NCBI GenBank assembly: GCA_010279815.1
Contig: QEOQ01000303.1
Coordinates: forward strand, 1,460,770 to 1,524,769
Direction of reading: 5' to 3'
From: Brachionus plicatilis
Taxonomy: Eukaryota > Rotifera > Eurotatoria > Ploima > Brachionidae
Length of the DNA stretch: 64,000 nucleotides
Shown: positions 1-12,560 of the stretch, piece by piece
How positions within the stretch are numbered: position 1 is the stretch's first letter
How the letters are laid out: each line of letters starts with the position of its first letter
Made by a program: the position numbers and the translations under genes
Notes under the pieces: generated by a model
Databases searched by the model: none
Seen by the model: only the letters and a program-made list of their open reading frames with translations
What the model was told of the DNA's origin: nothing

Positions 1-2391
1 ATAATTTAAGGCTAGAAACAGTAATAAGTCAAATTGATTCGTTTTTGTTCAAAGATCGTTTATTGCAATTTTATTTTAAATTTTATAAACACCAATTTTT
101 CTATCAAGCATAAAAAAAGTCATTCTGGAATTTTAATTTTAATTTGTTTCTTTTTTGAGCTTGTTAATTCTTAAAAAAATTCAAAATTAAAATTTATAAA
201 TATTTTAATGAGTGATGCTAAATAAAAACACAAAATACCAAATATTACCAATTTTTTATTTAGATGATGAGGATTCAAGTTCAACAAAAGAAAATGTAGC
301 AAAGAAAACTCTGGATTTCATATCTTTCCTTAACCTTTTTGAAATAATAAATATTCATCAAAACAAGTAGAAGATAATTTTTGTAATAAATTTGGTGCTA
401 AAATGACTAATAGAAGATAATATATTTTTTTTAATATAAATGCTCAAAAAATAAAACTTGATTTAATTGATTTTGGTGTCAATTCAAAATAAATTAGAAA
501 ATAGGTATTCGATCATTTTATTTTATATTTAATTTTTTTTGTATTTAGGTTCCTTCTTAAAAAAATAGAAAACAAGAAGAATGGATTCGCAAAAAATGGC
601 TTCGATTATAAATCAAATTTTTACGAAACTTTGATTTGGTAAATCATTATTTTTCATGAATTAAAATTACATTTTTGAGAAAATTCATTTATAAAACAAA
701 TTAATAATTTCATAGATTTTCATCGAAACGAATCTTTTTGACTCGTTTTTCTAGTACTAAGAAATTTTTGTGCTTCTATTTAATTTAACTTACTTTCTAA
801 GATAAGTCAGATAATTTCTTATTTTAAAATTATTTTTAAATTAAATTAAATTCTCATATAGAATAGTATTAAAGTAAAAAAAGAGATTCAAATTTTTGAA
901 TATTTTTCAATTGTTTCTTGATTTATTTCAAAATAAAGAGATTAATATTGGATTTTGATTCAATTTTTCAGCAAGAAAAGTATTTTAAAATTAAATATTC
1001 AATTGAAACAAATTTCGCGTCTAAAACCAAAAATTTTTTTTTCAATGGAGAGACGATCGTCTAAGTCGATCATTTTTTAAAGTTTATTTTAATCAAGCCA
1101 AAATCAAAGAAAATATTTCTTTGGTAAAGTTCTGTCTGTTTATCTTAAAAAAGTTTTTTGATTTTATTTAATCTATTTATTTAAAAAAATGCTCTTTATT
1201 AGATTATTCGTCTTTTTCTATAGTTTGTTAAGTTGACAGCATTAGGAAATTTATTTCGGTTGCTGCCGCAATTAGTTGGTAGAGTTAGAGGCATTAGTTG
1301 CTCTTGGTCGTTTATTTCTAAATATATTAGTAAAAAGTATGATTTTTGTTTAAAAAAATAATTATAATTAAAGAAGAGAGCAAAAAAAACTGTGTAAAAT
1401 TTAGAATGTTTATTTTTAAAAAATCATTATTCACCTTTCTAAAATGAAAACTTATTTTTAATTTATGCATTTTTACTAAATTACAATTTAAATTGGTCGG
1501 TAATTAGATTTTCAAATTTTATTACCAAATTGAGTAAATATTTGGTTAATGTTCTTCTTTCTTTTAGTACATAGGCCTTTAGAAAAGCATTTTGATTTTT
1601 AGAATATTTCAGCACTTTTTAGATAAGCTCTTTCGAACAAAAAAATAAGTTTACTATTCTAATAAATTAAAAAGATTTTGATTAAATTAAATGAAAAAGT
1701 ATTACAAAAAATACTTCGTTTAGACATTTAAAAATTAGGATCCATGCTTCGCAAAGAAAAAAGCGTGTTAAAAATATTCCTAATTTATTTTTAGTCATTT
1801 TGTTTGCATTTTTTTACTTGTAAAACTATACTTTGGTCTGGTTTTTTTTTTATTACTTTCTCTTTCATTATACTAAATAATTAGCCTAGAAAAAATTCTA
1901 GATTTGAGGTTGGTTTTTGAATTTATTAAAAAAAAAAATTTGTTCAAACTCAATTTTTGTAAAAACTTAAACTGATAATTCTTACATTTTAAGGAAGGAT
2001 GAAAAAATCTTGCATTATTTGCAAAGATCATATATTAAAAAAAGAATAATCATTTTTTATAGTTATTTCGTTTTGTTTTAATTTATTTCAACAAAGACAA
2101 AAAATAGTGCGCAACTTTATTTAAAAAAAAAAACAAGTTTATAATCAAATAAATTGAAAAATGTTCCAAATCGAATATTTACCCTGCTGACATGGTTACT
2201 TTTTTATTTTAAATTATTTCTTGCATCAAAAACAATTTAATCAAATGCCAAATACAATGAATGAAATTAAATTATTCATTCATAATTTTCAAAAACTACC
2301 GCTTATGCATAATATGAAGCTTGGAAAAATATTAAAATAATTTTTTTCAATTGACAAAGGATTTTTAGAAAAAAATGAACAAAGCGCAACA
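1..2391. other. Intergenic region upstream of CASD1, with a decayed coding-like patch
   Basis: No gene could be supported here. Around 264-660 on the + strand there are short protein-like stretches rich in charged residues (for example one reading EEWIRKKWL near 580), broken by stops and frame changes. They look like a decayed gene or transposon, but I could not name it. Near 1255-1320 there is a patch of higher GC than its surroundings, without an open frame. The rest is A/T-rich sequence with homopolymer runs. Confidence 0.4.
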
Positions 2392-5300
2392 ATGAAGCCT
2401 ACATCCAGCAAAGAAAATCTGATTGAGTTGGAAACTCATTCAATCGAAGAAATCAACGACAACTTAACGCAAGAAATTGATTTGAATGAATTTCAGGACA
2501 CTGTTCGATTAATTCTACCAGACAAGTCCAAAGTTTCCTACCATCCAGTCGACAATGAAATGTTCGTGCAAAATGTCAAAAAATACTTGAATTTAAAAAC
2601 ATCTAAGTTAATTTCTCTTTTATTCATTTTGATTTTTGTGCTTTACCATGGCTACTTAAATTCGTTCTATGGCCGAAATTCCTGTAATCTGCTTCTTGAA
2701 CAAGGTTATTTGAGAGCTGATGACATATGGCAGCCATCAGGATGCATGATCCACAATTACACTCTGGAGTAAGTTACTTTAGTGTGCTGCTAAAAATTGC
2801 TAAATTTTTGTTCTAGTGACACCAACATTTGTTTTAAATATGTAAAATATTTGAACGGAAAGAATAGGTTTATTTTTATCGGAGACTCAAGGATACGTCA
2901 AGTTTACAAAGCATTAATCAAGCAGTTTGATCCATTTTTAAGATTTAATGAATACAAACGTTCCAAAAAGTCTAAAAAAATAGATAATTCAAACAAGACG
3001 AAAAATGGTGATAAAAAAAACAAACTAAAAGGATTCGAAATTGAGTACTCAAGCGACTTAACTTCAGATTTAGACGAAATAAATTATTTTTATTCAAATT
3101 CAAAGCTTAATTTAGACATTGTAAGATTGTAAAACATTTTTCTAAAGAAGATAGAAATTGATTATTTTTAAGAGTTTCATTTGGAGTCCAGTTATAGATG
3201 AGCAATTTATTAGTCTGATCAATAATCATTTTTATAAAGATAGACCTGATTTGATGGTAATTGGAATGGCTAGTGTAAGTATATATTTTATCGTTAAACA
3301 ATTTTATAAAATATTTGAGTTTTTAATTTTTAACTATTCGTAACTCAAAAAATTGAAAACACTTTAACTAGCAAAATTTTCAATTCATTTTTTTCTCTCA
3401 TTTTTTTTACATTTTTTAATGTTGACTTAAGATTTAAGACCAAACTAAAAATAGAACTAATTTTTTTTTTAAAAGACTAATTGTCAAAAAATTTTTTGTC
3501 AAATTTTGTTAATTTTTGTTTTATCTTATAGATTTTAGCAGAGTTGTTTAAAAGTCACAAGTCTTAAGTCAAGTCCAAGTCCGGACTTTTTTTAAAAATT
3601 TTCATTCATAAGTCCAAGTCCAGGCTTTAAAATTTTGAATACTGAAGAAAAAATTTATGCTAAAATTGCAACAAAATTCTGATATATGGCAAATCTATTG
3701 CATTAGACAACCCAAGAGAATATAAATTTTTTTTTATGAAGCCTAATCTAGCAAATTTAAAAAAAAAATCTGGACTTGGAATTTTTTTTTTTTTTTAAAT
3801 TTAAAATTTAATGACTTTGAATTTTTTTTGGGACTTTTAAACAACTCTGCTAAAATCTATAAGATTAAACAAAAATTAACAAAATTTGACAAAAAATTTT
3901 ATTTTATTTATTTCAACTTTTTTTGGGATTTTAGTTAAATGAACAAAATAGAATAAATTTTTTAAAAATCTTTTAAATCTCTCAGGATATTTACAATTAA
4001 CCTCGGTGTAAATTTGTAATTGTAAATAATAACAATTATACATCATATATATTTTTTATAAAGTTCCGATTATCAAATTTTTGATATTTTTGCCACATAT
4101 CCTTTAATTCATTCTGAAGCAGAATAAAAGTTTAAAAATCAAAAACAATAAAAATAAAAATCTTTCAAAATAGTAAGTCAAAGCCAAAAATGAATATTGC
4201 AGTATGGATAAAATAAAAAGAAACTTTTAAAATTAAAATTAGACAGCGTTGAATTTAAAAGTTTTTTGTATGAAATTCAGAAATTTAAAATACAAAAATA
4301 AAACTCATAACTGATAATTTTGAATTTTTTTAATTTGAATTCCGATCTAATATTATCTTTTCGAAAATTAGGGGACCAGTTTTGTTCACATATATTAAGC
4401 GAGTGATACTGGTCACATATTACGTGACCAATTGGTCATCTATCACTATCACTAAGACTTGTAAGGGACATTTTTACATCATCTTTAATGAAAACTAGAT
4501 CTCAAATTTTAAGCTCAAATTTTTTTTAACTAATGATAGTCTTTTTTATTTTATTGAAATTAAATTAAAGGTAATGGATATCGTAGTAAAAAACGGAGGT
4601 GGTTGGTCAGATAATTTAAAATTGATCTTTTCTTATTAATTATTCGATGATTTATGTTTTCATTAAAAAATTTTACCAAAAATTGTTTTATTTTACGAAA
4701 ATTAAGAAAGAAACGGTAAGGAAAGTTGAATTTTTTTAAAATTTTTAAAAATAAAGTTAATTAAATATTCTGGGAAAGAAGCCAATTTAATGTTTTTCTT
4801 ACCAAATCCTCATTTTTTTGGCCGTAAGCAATCTAGAACGATTTTACTAAATGTTACGTATTTTGATGTAAGCTTATGTAATATTTGGTAAAATTAAAAA
4901 AAAAGAAAAAAAAAGAAAAAAANNNNNNNNNNNNNNNNNNNNNNNNNNNNNNNNNNNNNNNNNNNNNNNNNNNNNNNNNNNNNNNNNNNNNNNNNNNNNN
5001 NNNNNNNNNNNNNNNNNNNNNNNNNNNNNNNNNNNNNNNNNNNNNNNNNNNNNCACAGTTACCATAGATGGGATCCTACTGTTTCCCATCTTAGCAAGTC
5101 TAGATTGTTAGCTTGTTGTAACTTATATTATTATTATTTATTATTATTTAGACCTAAAAATTTAAACAGTTTTTTCTTTTTGCAGTAAATTTTTTTGTGT
5201 AATGTGCAAGGAGCTACCATAGGTGACCTCCTAGTAGGCCACATCCGCAAGCTAGTCTTGCTGTAGCTTATATATATTATTATTACATATCCGGCTAATA

Positions 5301-8300
5301 TTCACGTAAGATTACGTAAGTTTACTAATAAAAATGTAAAATTACTGAAAATTACGTAATTTAGTCCATTCTGCACCTTTTGTAAAAGTATTGTTTTAAA
5401 TGATGTGTTAGTCTAGAGAATTTGGCCTGAATCCCGTCGATTAACTTCAGAGAAGATAAAGAGAAGAAAAATAACTAAATTGTGTTGAATAAACGTTTAT
5501 TATAAATTTAAAGTAAATAGGAAAAATACAAAGTTAAAAAGCTCCCTCTTTAAGAATTACAAATTCTATTTTTATTCAGTATTTGTAACTTTAAAAAGTC
5601 ATTAAAAATAGAGAAGTTAAATCAAGATAAATTGTGAATTAAATCGGTCATAAAATTTTATGACTTATAATTAATGATTCATAAAAGCACAAAGATAAAA
5701 TCTAGATAAGTTTTAAATATTGATACGGTTAATTTAAATAGTTGAAACGATAATATTCACACCGTAACAATAATACAATATTTAAATCTTTTGTAAAAGT
5801 ATTTTATTATATGATATGATGTGACAAGTTAATTTCCGGCACTGAAAGAAAAAATTAAAAAAAAATCATCCTGTTAAAACATCAATAAATCCAAAAAGAA
5901 TATTTCTTTTCAATTTCTAATATTTAAAAATTCGAAATTTTTATTTTGAACAAAGACACGTTTTCGTTTTATATGATTTTTTAATTTTTTTAATTTTTTT
6001 CTAGCATTATCTCAATCTCAATTTAACAATCAAAGAATCGATTTCTCTATTTCGGCAAAATGTAACTAGCTTTGTGAATCTAATAAAAAGTTACGACAAC
6101 AATTGGAAAAATAAGCTAAAACATTCTCCAATTCAATCAATAGGTGATATTTCCTGGTCATGGTCAGAACCTTCGCCAATTTATTGGATGCTCCAGGATA
6201 AATTAGATGAATATAAATACTATTTCAATAGGACCTACAATTCTCAATTTACCAATGATGAACTAGATGAATTTAATAGAGTTTCAATAGATCTTTTGTA
6301 CAATTCACCTGTCAACATTTGGAGTTCGAATCGTCTTGTATCCAAAAACATGTACCAAGACAGCGTTGACGGATTTTTGATTGGCAAAAAGGCCTTAAAA
6401 GTAGATACACAAATTTTGTTGAATCTTTACTGTAATAGTAGAATGGATTACAAGGACGCTTCTTGTTGTGCTCAACCAGAAACTATTACAATTCTTCAAA
6501 AAATTATTTTCTTAGTTTTTATTATAATTTTTATTGTCTTTTTTGTGTTGTTTTTGTACCGGTATTTTTTCATCAAATACCAAAATTACCGCATTAACAT
6601 GTTTGGACCAGAAATAAGTTTAACACCTGGTTGTAAGAGTGCAGCCTCGTCCTATGGATTCTATGGTCTATTTAAAGCGTTAGCTGAATTCGCATTTTTT
6701 ATGTTTTACTTTTTTGCCTGCGACAGGTACTTTATTTTTTTGTTTAAAATTATTCTATTAAATTTTGCTTGTGTTAAATCTATTAAATTTTTAGAGCCAA
6801 CTATTTTATGAAAGAAAATAAACACTTTTCTCTTCTCACGTTTTTGACACCGTTTATCTATGTGTTTATTGTGGGAATTTTTTTCCAAGACAAATTGCCA
6901 TTAGCCAAAGTAATGAATCGGTATCAGACTGATGAATTAAAGGGCTTCATGCAGATATTTATTCTATTCTATCGATTGAGCGGAGCCGAAAAAAACACTG
7001 TTCTTTATTTGACAATGAGGCTTTTTACTGGTGCATATTTGTTTTTGAGCGGCTATGGTCACTTCATGTACTTTTGGAATACTTCTAATTTTGCAATTAC
7101 AAGGTTTTTTGAGGTGAGTACACAATTTAGTTTTTGTGCTAATTCATTAACTAAAATTACTGATTTTTTACCAATTTTACTAGATGAGCATAAAAATACC
7201 TTTTTTTCATAAGATTTCTTAATTTATTTAAAATTTTGAATTTATTTAAAAAAATCAATTTGATGCTAACTTTTCCAATTTTCAACTAAATTAAAAAAAT
7301 TATTTATTGCTATCCGAGGCTTTTTGAATTGGAAACTAGATTACAGAATCTCGATTACAGATTTTGATCAACATTCATACCATGATTTTCTAAAGAGAAT
7401 ATTTTTAAATCTCACATAAAAAAATTAAATTTTCACATAAATTTAGTCTTAGAAAAAAAAAAAAAAAAAGATACATAAAATATATTATTTTTTTACATCA
7501 TATCGAAAATGACAAAAAGTAATGTGAATTCAAATAAAAACTCATAAAAATAGTCCCTATGATAACGAAAAAAATAGTATGAGGGATCAATAAGGAAAAG
7601 AAAAGTAATCATCATACAAGAATAAAATAAATTAAATTAAATAATCATAAAATTAAATAATATGGTAATCTGGTCAAAAGGGGTTATGGGTTAATGGGGT
7701 GACCGAATTTGAAGACCCACTATCTTGCCCTGTCATCACTATCTAGCCTCATTTGTCTTTCTAAAGTCAAAATCGTAATTTTCTTTTGCTTTTTCAATTT
7801 CAAGGTTAATCAACAGGCAAGTGTCCATGTCTAAAAATTTTATTTATTAAAATTGATTAAAAAATAAACAAAATAAAAAAAAATTTACAATATTAAAAAA
7901 TTTAATTTTTATTTTAATTACATAGTTATTTGTTTAACAATAAGTTATACAAGTTAAATATTTCAAATTTTGAAACAAACTCTAAAAAATGATATTGAAA
8001 ATCGAAAGTTTGAATGTCGAAGATTTTCACGATCTTGCCTCATTTGTCTTTCTCAATGGCAAAATTTAGGAACTAGACTAAGAATTTGAGTCAAAATCGT
8101 AATTATTTTTTGCTTGTGGTGGGTTCATTGTTTTATTTAACATTTAGAATTGATTATACTTTTTTAGGATTTTTTTTTCAAAAGTGCTTATTTTAAAGTT
8201 AATTCTAATATTTTCGAATCAATTTAAAAATTTAAAATTTATTTGAGATAATTATTATTTTAACCTTAATTAATTTTAACCTTAATTAATTTCAAAGCTT

Positions 8301-9638
8301 GAGGTCCAGCAAGTTGAATACTTACTATTTCCCTCTTCATTTTTTTAAAATTTTAATTTTTTTTGTTTAATTTTTTATGAACATTTTTTTTTACTTTTCC
8401 TGAAGGAGATTAATTAATTGCAATAAAAAATAAATAAATATTTTAATGTGACAATCAATTAAATTAAAGATATTTAATTTGTTTAAAGTTATTTTTTTTT
8501 TGGATTCTTAATGTATTTAAAAGACGTATTAAATGTTTATGTGAAAATTAATTTTTGTGATTTTTTAACGTGACATTTAATTAAAAATGTAAAATTGTTC
8601 AAAATTAGCTAAATAATCTTTTTTTTTTAGTACTTTTAGTTCAAAAATAATAAATGGCCATTGTTTTTTTTTAAGATTTTATTCAGACTCAATTTTCTGC
8701 CAATAATGCTTTGCTTCACCATGAACAGAATGTACCAGTTTTATGAATTTATTCCTGTCATTACATTCTGGTTCATTGTTGCATATCTTGTCATGGTTAT
8801 TTATCCTCGGGTATCGGAGAACACAGCAAAAGAAAACTGCGACCACTACATTTACATGTTGCTAAAATTGCTGATTGTGATCGGTCTGATCACAATTTTG
8901 AATCTGTCAGAAAATGTGTTCGAAAAAATATTTATGGCTCGACTATGGAAATTTTTGTTCATTGATTCAGATTATGTGCTGAACGTATGGCGTAAAAATT
9001 GGTCAGCCAACTGCTATTCTTTCGTCTTTGGAATGATTTTTGCACTAATTTGCTGTTTTTTGCGCAAAAAAAATTTGATAGACGACTACGAAAACAATCT
9101 GGAACAACATGAAGACGACAACCTGGAGTTTAGAGAAAAAAGAAGAGACAAATTCGCGTTATCTTTGAAAAAAAAAATTGTTCTTGTTTTCATTTCAATT
9201 ATTGGTTTGTTTTCTAGTATTTTTTTTGTTTTGGCATGCAAATCAAAAGACCAATGTGACATTTACATCCCCTATTTAATGATAGTGCCAGTCGTTTCTT
9301 ATTTCATTCTAAGAAACACACTTCAATTTTTAAGGGAAAAATGCAGTTTTATTTTTAGCTGGTTTGGAAAAATATCCTTGGAGCTGTACGTGTGCTCCTA
9401 TCATATTTGGCTAGCAGCTGATGCATCCGGAGTCCTAATTCTTTTACCTGATTACACGGTGCTAAATTCCATTATTACAATTTTTATGTTCTCATGCATT
9501 TCGCATGAGTTAAACAAACTAACACGTTGTATTGGAGAGTACCTTTTTCCGAATTCAAGTTGGAAAACATGTTTAAAAAACTCAATCATATTCAGCGTTC
9601 TGCTGCTGCCAATAGCAATCAAACATGGATACCTGTAG
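2392..9638 (+). CDS. CASD1: CASD1-type sialate O-acetyltransferase, 6 exons, 928 aa
   Basis: CASD1 is a Golgi multi-pass membrane enzyme that transfers acetyl from acetyl-CoA to sialic acid in its luminal SGNH domain. Exons read 2392-2768, 2817-3120, 3173-3274, 6005-6726, 6795-7113 and 8676-9638. All borders are GT/AG and the total is an exact multiple of three. Visible landmarks are a cytosolic N-terminus, a signal-anchor helix (about residues 68-86), WQPSGCM, the nucleophile block GDSRIRQ (Ser150), IYWMLQD, NLYCN, CDRANYFMKENK, and a C-terminal acyltransferase-3-like domain with about 10 membrane helices, including WFGKISLELY and YHIWLAAD. The length exceeds human CASD1 (797 aa), partly because of a Lys/Asn-rich insert at about residues 168-190. 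The catalytic His after DG is replaced: residues 383-386 read DGFL where vertebrates have DGLH. Identity is secure; acetyl-transfer activity is not. Confidence 0.93.
3488..3900. repeat. Palindromic MITE-like element in CASD1 intron 3
   Basis: The two ends are inverted copies of each other: 3488-3556 matches the reverse complement of 3832-3900 over about 69 nt with one or two mismatches. Between them lie inner repeats with GTCCAAGTCCGGACTT and a poly-T tract. There is no open frame. A related copy occurs at 22508-22890. It is a non-autonomous foldback or MITE-type insertion; I found no clear target duplication. Confidence 0.75.
4923..5053. other. Assembly gap (131 N) inside CASD1 intron 3
   Basis: A run of N. 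The left flank ends in an A/G-rich low-complexity tract that may have stopped the assembly. The gap lies wholly within an intron, so it does not interrupt coding sequence. Confidence 0.97.
5054..5290. repeat. Two diverged tandem-like copies ending in (TTA)n
   Basis: Copy one (about 5058-5148) and copy two (about 5210-5285) share the order TACCATAGRTG, a CCTACT or CCTAGT core, CTAG, GCTTGTTG or CTTGCTG, then TATATTATTATT. Each ends in a TTA/ATT microsatellite tail. This is what 3' ends of SINE or LINE copies often look like. The left copy is cut by the assembly gap. The origin is unknown. Confidence 0.5.
5290..5375. repeat. TACGTAA-rich repeat patch
   Basis: Several near-palindromic TTACGTAA and CACGTAA words occur within 80 nt, followed by TCTGCACC. 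Similar patches are at 12940-13075, 21140-21200, 39085-39135 and 46730-46875, so this appears to be a dispersed repeat family. Confidence 0.45.
7138..7420. repeat. Dispersed repeat, copy A (CASD1 intron 5)
   Basis: The text ATTACTGATTTTTTACCAATTT and, further on, AACTAGATTACAGAATCTC and TTCATACCAT reappears in the same order at 10566-10800. On the minus strand the second half could encode residues such as HGMN...CNLVSN, which are clearer in copy B. It is probably a fragment of an unrecognised transposon. Confidence 0.5.
7722..8115. repeat. Diverged direct repeat pair in CASD1 intron 5
   Basis: About 7722-7790 and 8030-8113 share GCCTCATTTGTCTTTCT and GTCAAAATCGTAATT in the same order and orientation. 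The second copy carries about 15 extra bases between the blocks. There is no coding potential. It is likely an intronic duplication or two copies of a small mobile element. Confidence 0.5.
8390..8445 (+). repeat. LINE-type 3' end with stem-loop and A/T tail
   Basis: The sequence ACTTTTCCTGAAGGAGATTAATT is followed by an AATAAATAAATA tail. The same hairpin (CTCCTGAAGGAG or CTCCTTTAAGGAG) occurs at about 14226-14262 and at 33112-33150, the latter beside a reverse transcriptase remnant. A conserved hairpin followed by a simple tail is the usual form of a LINE 3' end. Confidence 0.5.
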
Positions 9639-11612
9639 GAATATTCTAAATGCATATAGAGAAAAGTCCATATTAATTTAATAAATTATTATTTTTTTAT
9701 TTGTAATGTTAATAAATAAAATATTTTAACAATTAAAACAATTTGTTTTTTTTTAATTTAAATTTAACATTTAGGAATAAAAAAATACTGTAAAAAATTG
9801 CTCAAAATATTGTAGATTTTAAAAATAAATTGATGTTTAACATGAAGAAAAAAATATTGCAATCAATTAAAATAAAAGAAATTGAATGCAATTTCTAAAA
9901 ATGAATTCAAAAAACTTTTTTATAACCAAAGAAATACCATTCTTAAAAAATTGAAAAAAAGTTTTTTTTTAATTGTATTTCTGTTCGAGCCTCATCGCCT
10001 TCATATTAAAGAATAAAATTTGAATAAAAACAAGTTTGATCAACAATTTGTGTCATTTTAGATTTAAATATTTTTTTTAAAAAGTTCTTATTTTGTCAGC
10101 TAATAAAAAAATACAAAATATCATATCTTCTCTATAAGTTTTAATTATCTTCATATATTTCTATTATTAAAAATAAGTTCAATTGCCTTTTGTGTGCCAT
10201 TTAAGACTTTTAGAGCCAAAAACTCAAGGAAATTGAGCGTTAAATGAATGTGCTCCTTCATCTCAATTCCGTCCAGTCTTTAACAAAAAAATAAACTTTC
10301 CAATTAACAATTAGTATAAATTTATGTGATTTATGTAAGAATATATTGTACCAAAAATTCACAATGCCCTTAATTCAAGGAATAGTCTTTTATGTAGAGT
10401 TGTTTCTTAGCAGAGTTGTTTTGTTTTAATAAGAGACTCAATTCAGACTTTTTTATTTTTTTTTATAAATTTTAATAATTTATGGGGTAAATTTAGTAAG
10501 GTATTTTATATTGAAATAAAAAAAAATTATTCAAACAAAATCATCAGTTTATAAGCGCGTGGGCTGATTCATTAGCTAAAATTACTGATTTTTCACCAAT
10601 TTTCCTAAATGAATAAAAAAATGACTTATTTTCTATAAAATTAGTTAATAAATTAAAAATTTTTGTTTATCCTTTGTCACTATATGAACTGAATTGCAAT
10701 AAAAATTCAGATTATTTAGGTCTAAATTAGAAACCAGATTACAGAACTCACATTTTTCATCAAAATTCATACCATAATATTTTAAATTATCCAAATATTG
10801 TTCTAATTCAAGAAAAATTTTTTTGTTTTCTTTTGAAAAATTGTACAACCAAAACATCTTTCTCTGGCTCAAAAAATTGCTCAAAATCTACTTAAAATTC
10901 CATCTGCTTATTTAAGTTTTTTAAGTAAAATTACATTTATTTTATAATTTTAATTCGAATTAAAAAAACTAAGGGTCTACCTAGTCTTCACAAAAAAAAA
11001 CTGTCACTAAACACTTTAGATAATTAAATGCATATGATTTTACGTAAAAAAAAAAATCTGAATTTTTTGAAAATAATAATCCAAAAAAATAAAACGAAAA
11101 AGAAAAAACACTGACAATTTATTAAATGTGGCACGCCCAATATTATATGAGAATCTGACGAATTTGTTAATGAACCTAAAAAAGGTCGTCGAAAATTAGC
11201 TGGAAATTGGTTTTTTTAAAATAGATTTTAATTTAATTATTTTTTTAATTTAATATTTAATTTTTTTTATATATAATTCTATAAACACTATTTGAAAAAA
11301 TTAAGTAACAAATTTATTTAATTTTTTTTTCACAAAAAATTTGTGATAACCAGCTATTTGGTTAAATATGTAAAAGTTATTATTTTTTTTTGAATTCGGC
11401 ACAAAAACTTTGTGTTTTGTAGTGATTTGTGTCAATAAGTTTTTGGTTTTTGGTGAAAAGTTCTTAGTTTATGGGAAACAGTTTTTTAATTTTGGGGAAC
11501 CATTTTTCTCAAAAACTAATAAAAAAATCATCAATTATGAAAATTTAGAAAAAAAATTTATTTTTTAGCAATTTTAGTTTAAAAATAAAAAATCGCCGTC
11601 ATAGACCAAAAA
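9639..11612. other. Gap between CASD1 and B3GAT, mostly featureless
   Basis: AATAAA signals for CASD1 lie shortly after its stop (about 9680-9720). Near 10350-10385 there is one end of the repeat whose termini read TTCACAATGCC. The region also holds repeat copy B. Beyond that I see only A/T-rich sequence. Confidence 0.5.
10566..10884 (-). repeat. Dispersed repeat, copy B, with a 79-codon open frame
   Basis: This copy matches 7138-7420. On the minus strand 10884-10645 is an open frame of 79 codons whose composition looks protein-like: KMFWLYNFSKENKKIF early, then GMNFDEKCEFCNLVSN. The equivalent part of copy A keeps GMN and CNLVSN but is broken. That suggests both derive from a coding transposable element. 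I do not recognise the family and assign no function. Confidence 0.45.
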
Positions 11613-12560
11613 TTACAAATTATCTAAAATAATTTGTTCAAAAACTTGATTTTTATATTTCCTTTTTGGAGCCAAAGTTTTAGAGTGCCACACCAAAAGT
11701 TTTCTGCAGCAGTTTGCCTTTGGCTCTATTTCATTAGCTTTAACTTTTAAATCAATCAAAAGACTGCCTTCAAGTTCGTACGACTTATTTGTAGTGAATT
11801 TTGCTTCAGGATATTTGTGCAATAGATCTGTGCTAACAGCAAACGAGGCCATATCAAAAGGAAACTTTCTCTTTGGAAGAAAATAGGCAAACCAGCCAAC
11901 TATTTTGTTGTTTAGGCATTTTGGTTTTTCATAATACAGACCACCCACCAGTCCTACAGGAAAGGCCGAAATTAACTTGGTTGATCTTATCTCTTCGAAA
12001 ATTTCGATATCATAGGAGTTATCATCATCAGCAAAGTAGACTATTCCACTTTGGTTATTTTCACGAATCCAATCAAGGGCCAAATTTCTTTGAATAACTC
12101 CTTTGTAAATGCTGGGAGGATTAATTATGTCCCAGGGACTTTTTATGTTCAAATGAACGTGTTGTATTGCGGATGAGTTTAAAAAATTTCCGATTCTCTC
12201 CGACTTGAATCCAGCGTCTTCAACCACAATCCATAAGATTTTTGGCACTAATTTTAAAGTATTTCCAAAGCGACTTAAGTCTGCTAATTGAGTAATTCGA
12301 TTGTAGGTTGGCGTAATTATGAATATTTTTGGCAAAAATTTGAGCTTTTTAAATTGGATCAAATAGTTTATTTGAAATATTTCTCTGATAGGTAATAAGG
12401 ACTCGTTATTATTGCGAGTGATATTTGTTAAACTCTTGACTTTATAGAATAGTATTAAGAATATTTAGAGAAAAATGAGAACTTGTGAACAAAACTTACT
12501 TTGTAAATTAACAAATATTAGTGCCAAAAAAATTGTAGTTGCTACTAAAATATTCGCCAT
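11613..12560 (-). CDS. Beta-1,3-glucuronyltransferase family (GT43), 295 aa
   Basis: GT43 enzymes transfer glucuronic acid from UDP-GlcA to terminal galactose. B3GAT3 completes the proteoglycan linker and B3GAT1/2 make the HNK-1 epitope, all in the Golgi lumen. Exon 1 is 12560-12500 and encodes a short tail plus signal anchor; exon 2 is 12439-11613. The 60-nt intron has GTAAGT and AG borders, and the total is an exact multiple of three. Motifs are ITPTYNR, VVEDAG, RNLALDWIR, YFADDDNSYD (the Mn2+/UDP-binding DDD at 158-160), PVGLVGGL, YYEKP, KFPFDMASFAV, a catalytic Glu in ELEGSLL (E244) and VWHSKT (H272). The usual HTxWEP before the FPxDMAGFAV block reads FAYFLP. At 295 aa it is shorter than human enzymes (about 335), with a short stem. 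B3GAT3 seems the closest match, but 1, 2 and 3 cannot be separated by eye. Confidence 0.9.

Noticed and set aside
264..660. Possible alternative genetic code (TAA read as Gln) from protein-like text interrupted by TAA
   Set aside because: All well-defined genes here use TAA, TAG or TGA only as terminal stops, so decay is the simpler explanation.
10645..10884. 79-codon frame as an independent host gene
   Set aside because: A broken second copy at 7138-7420 shows it is part of a dispersed repeat; kept as a repeat instead.
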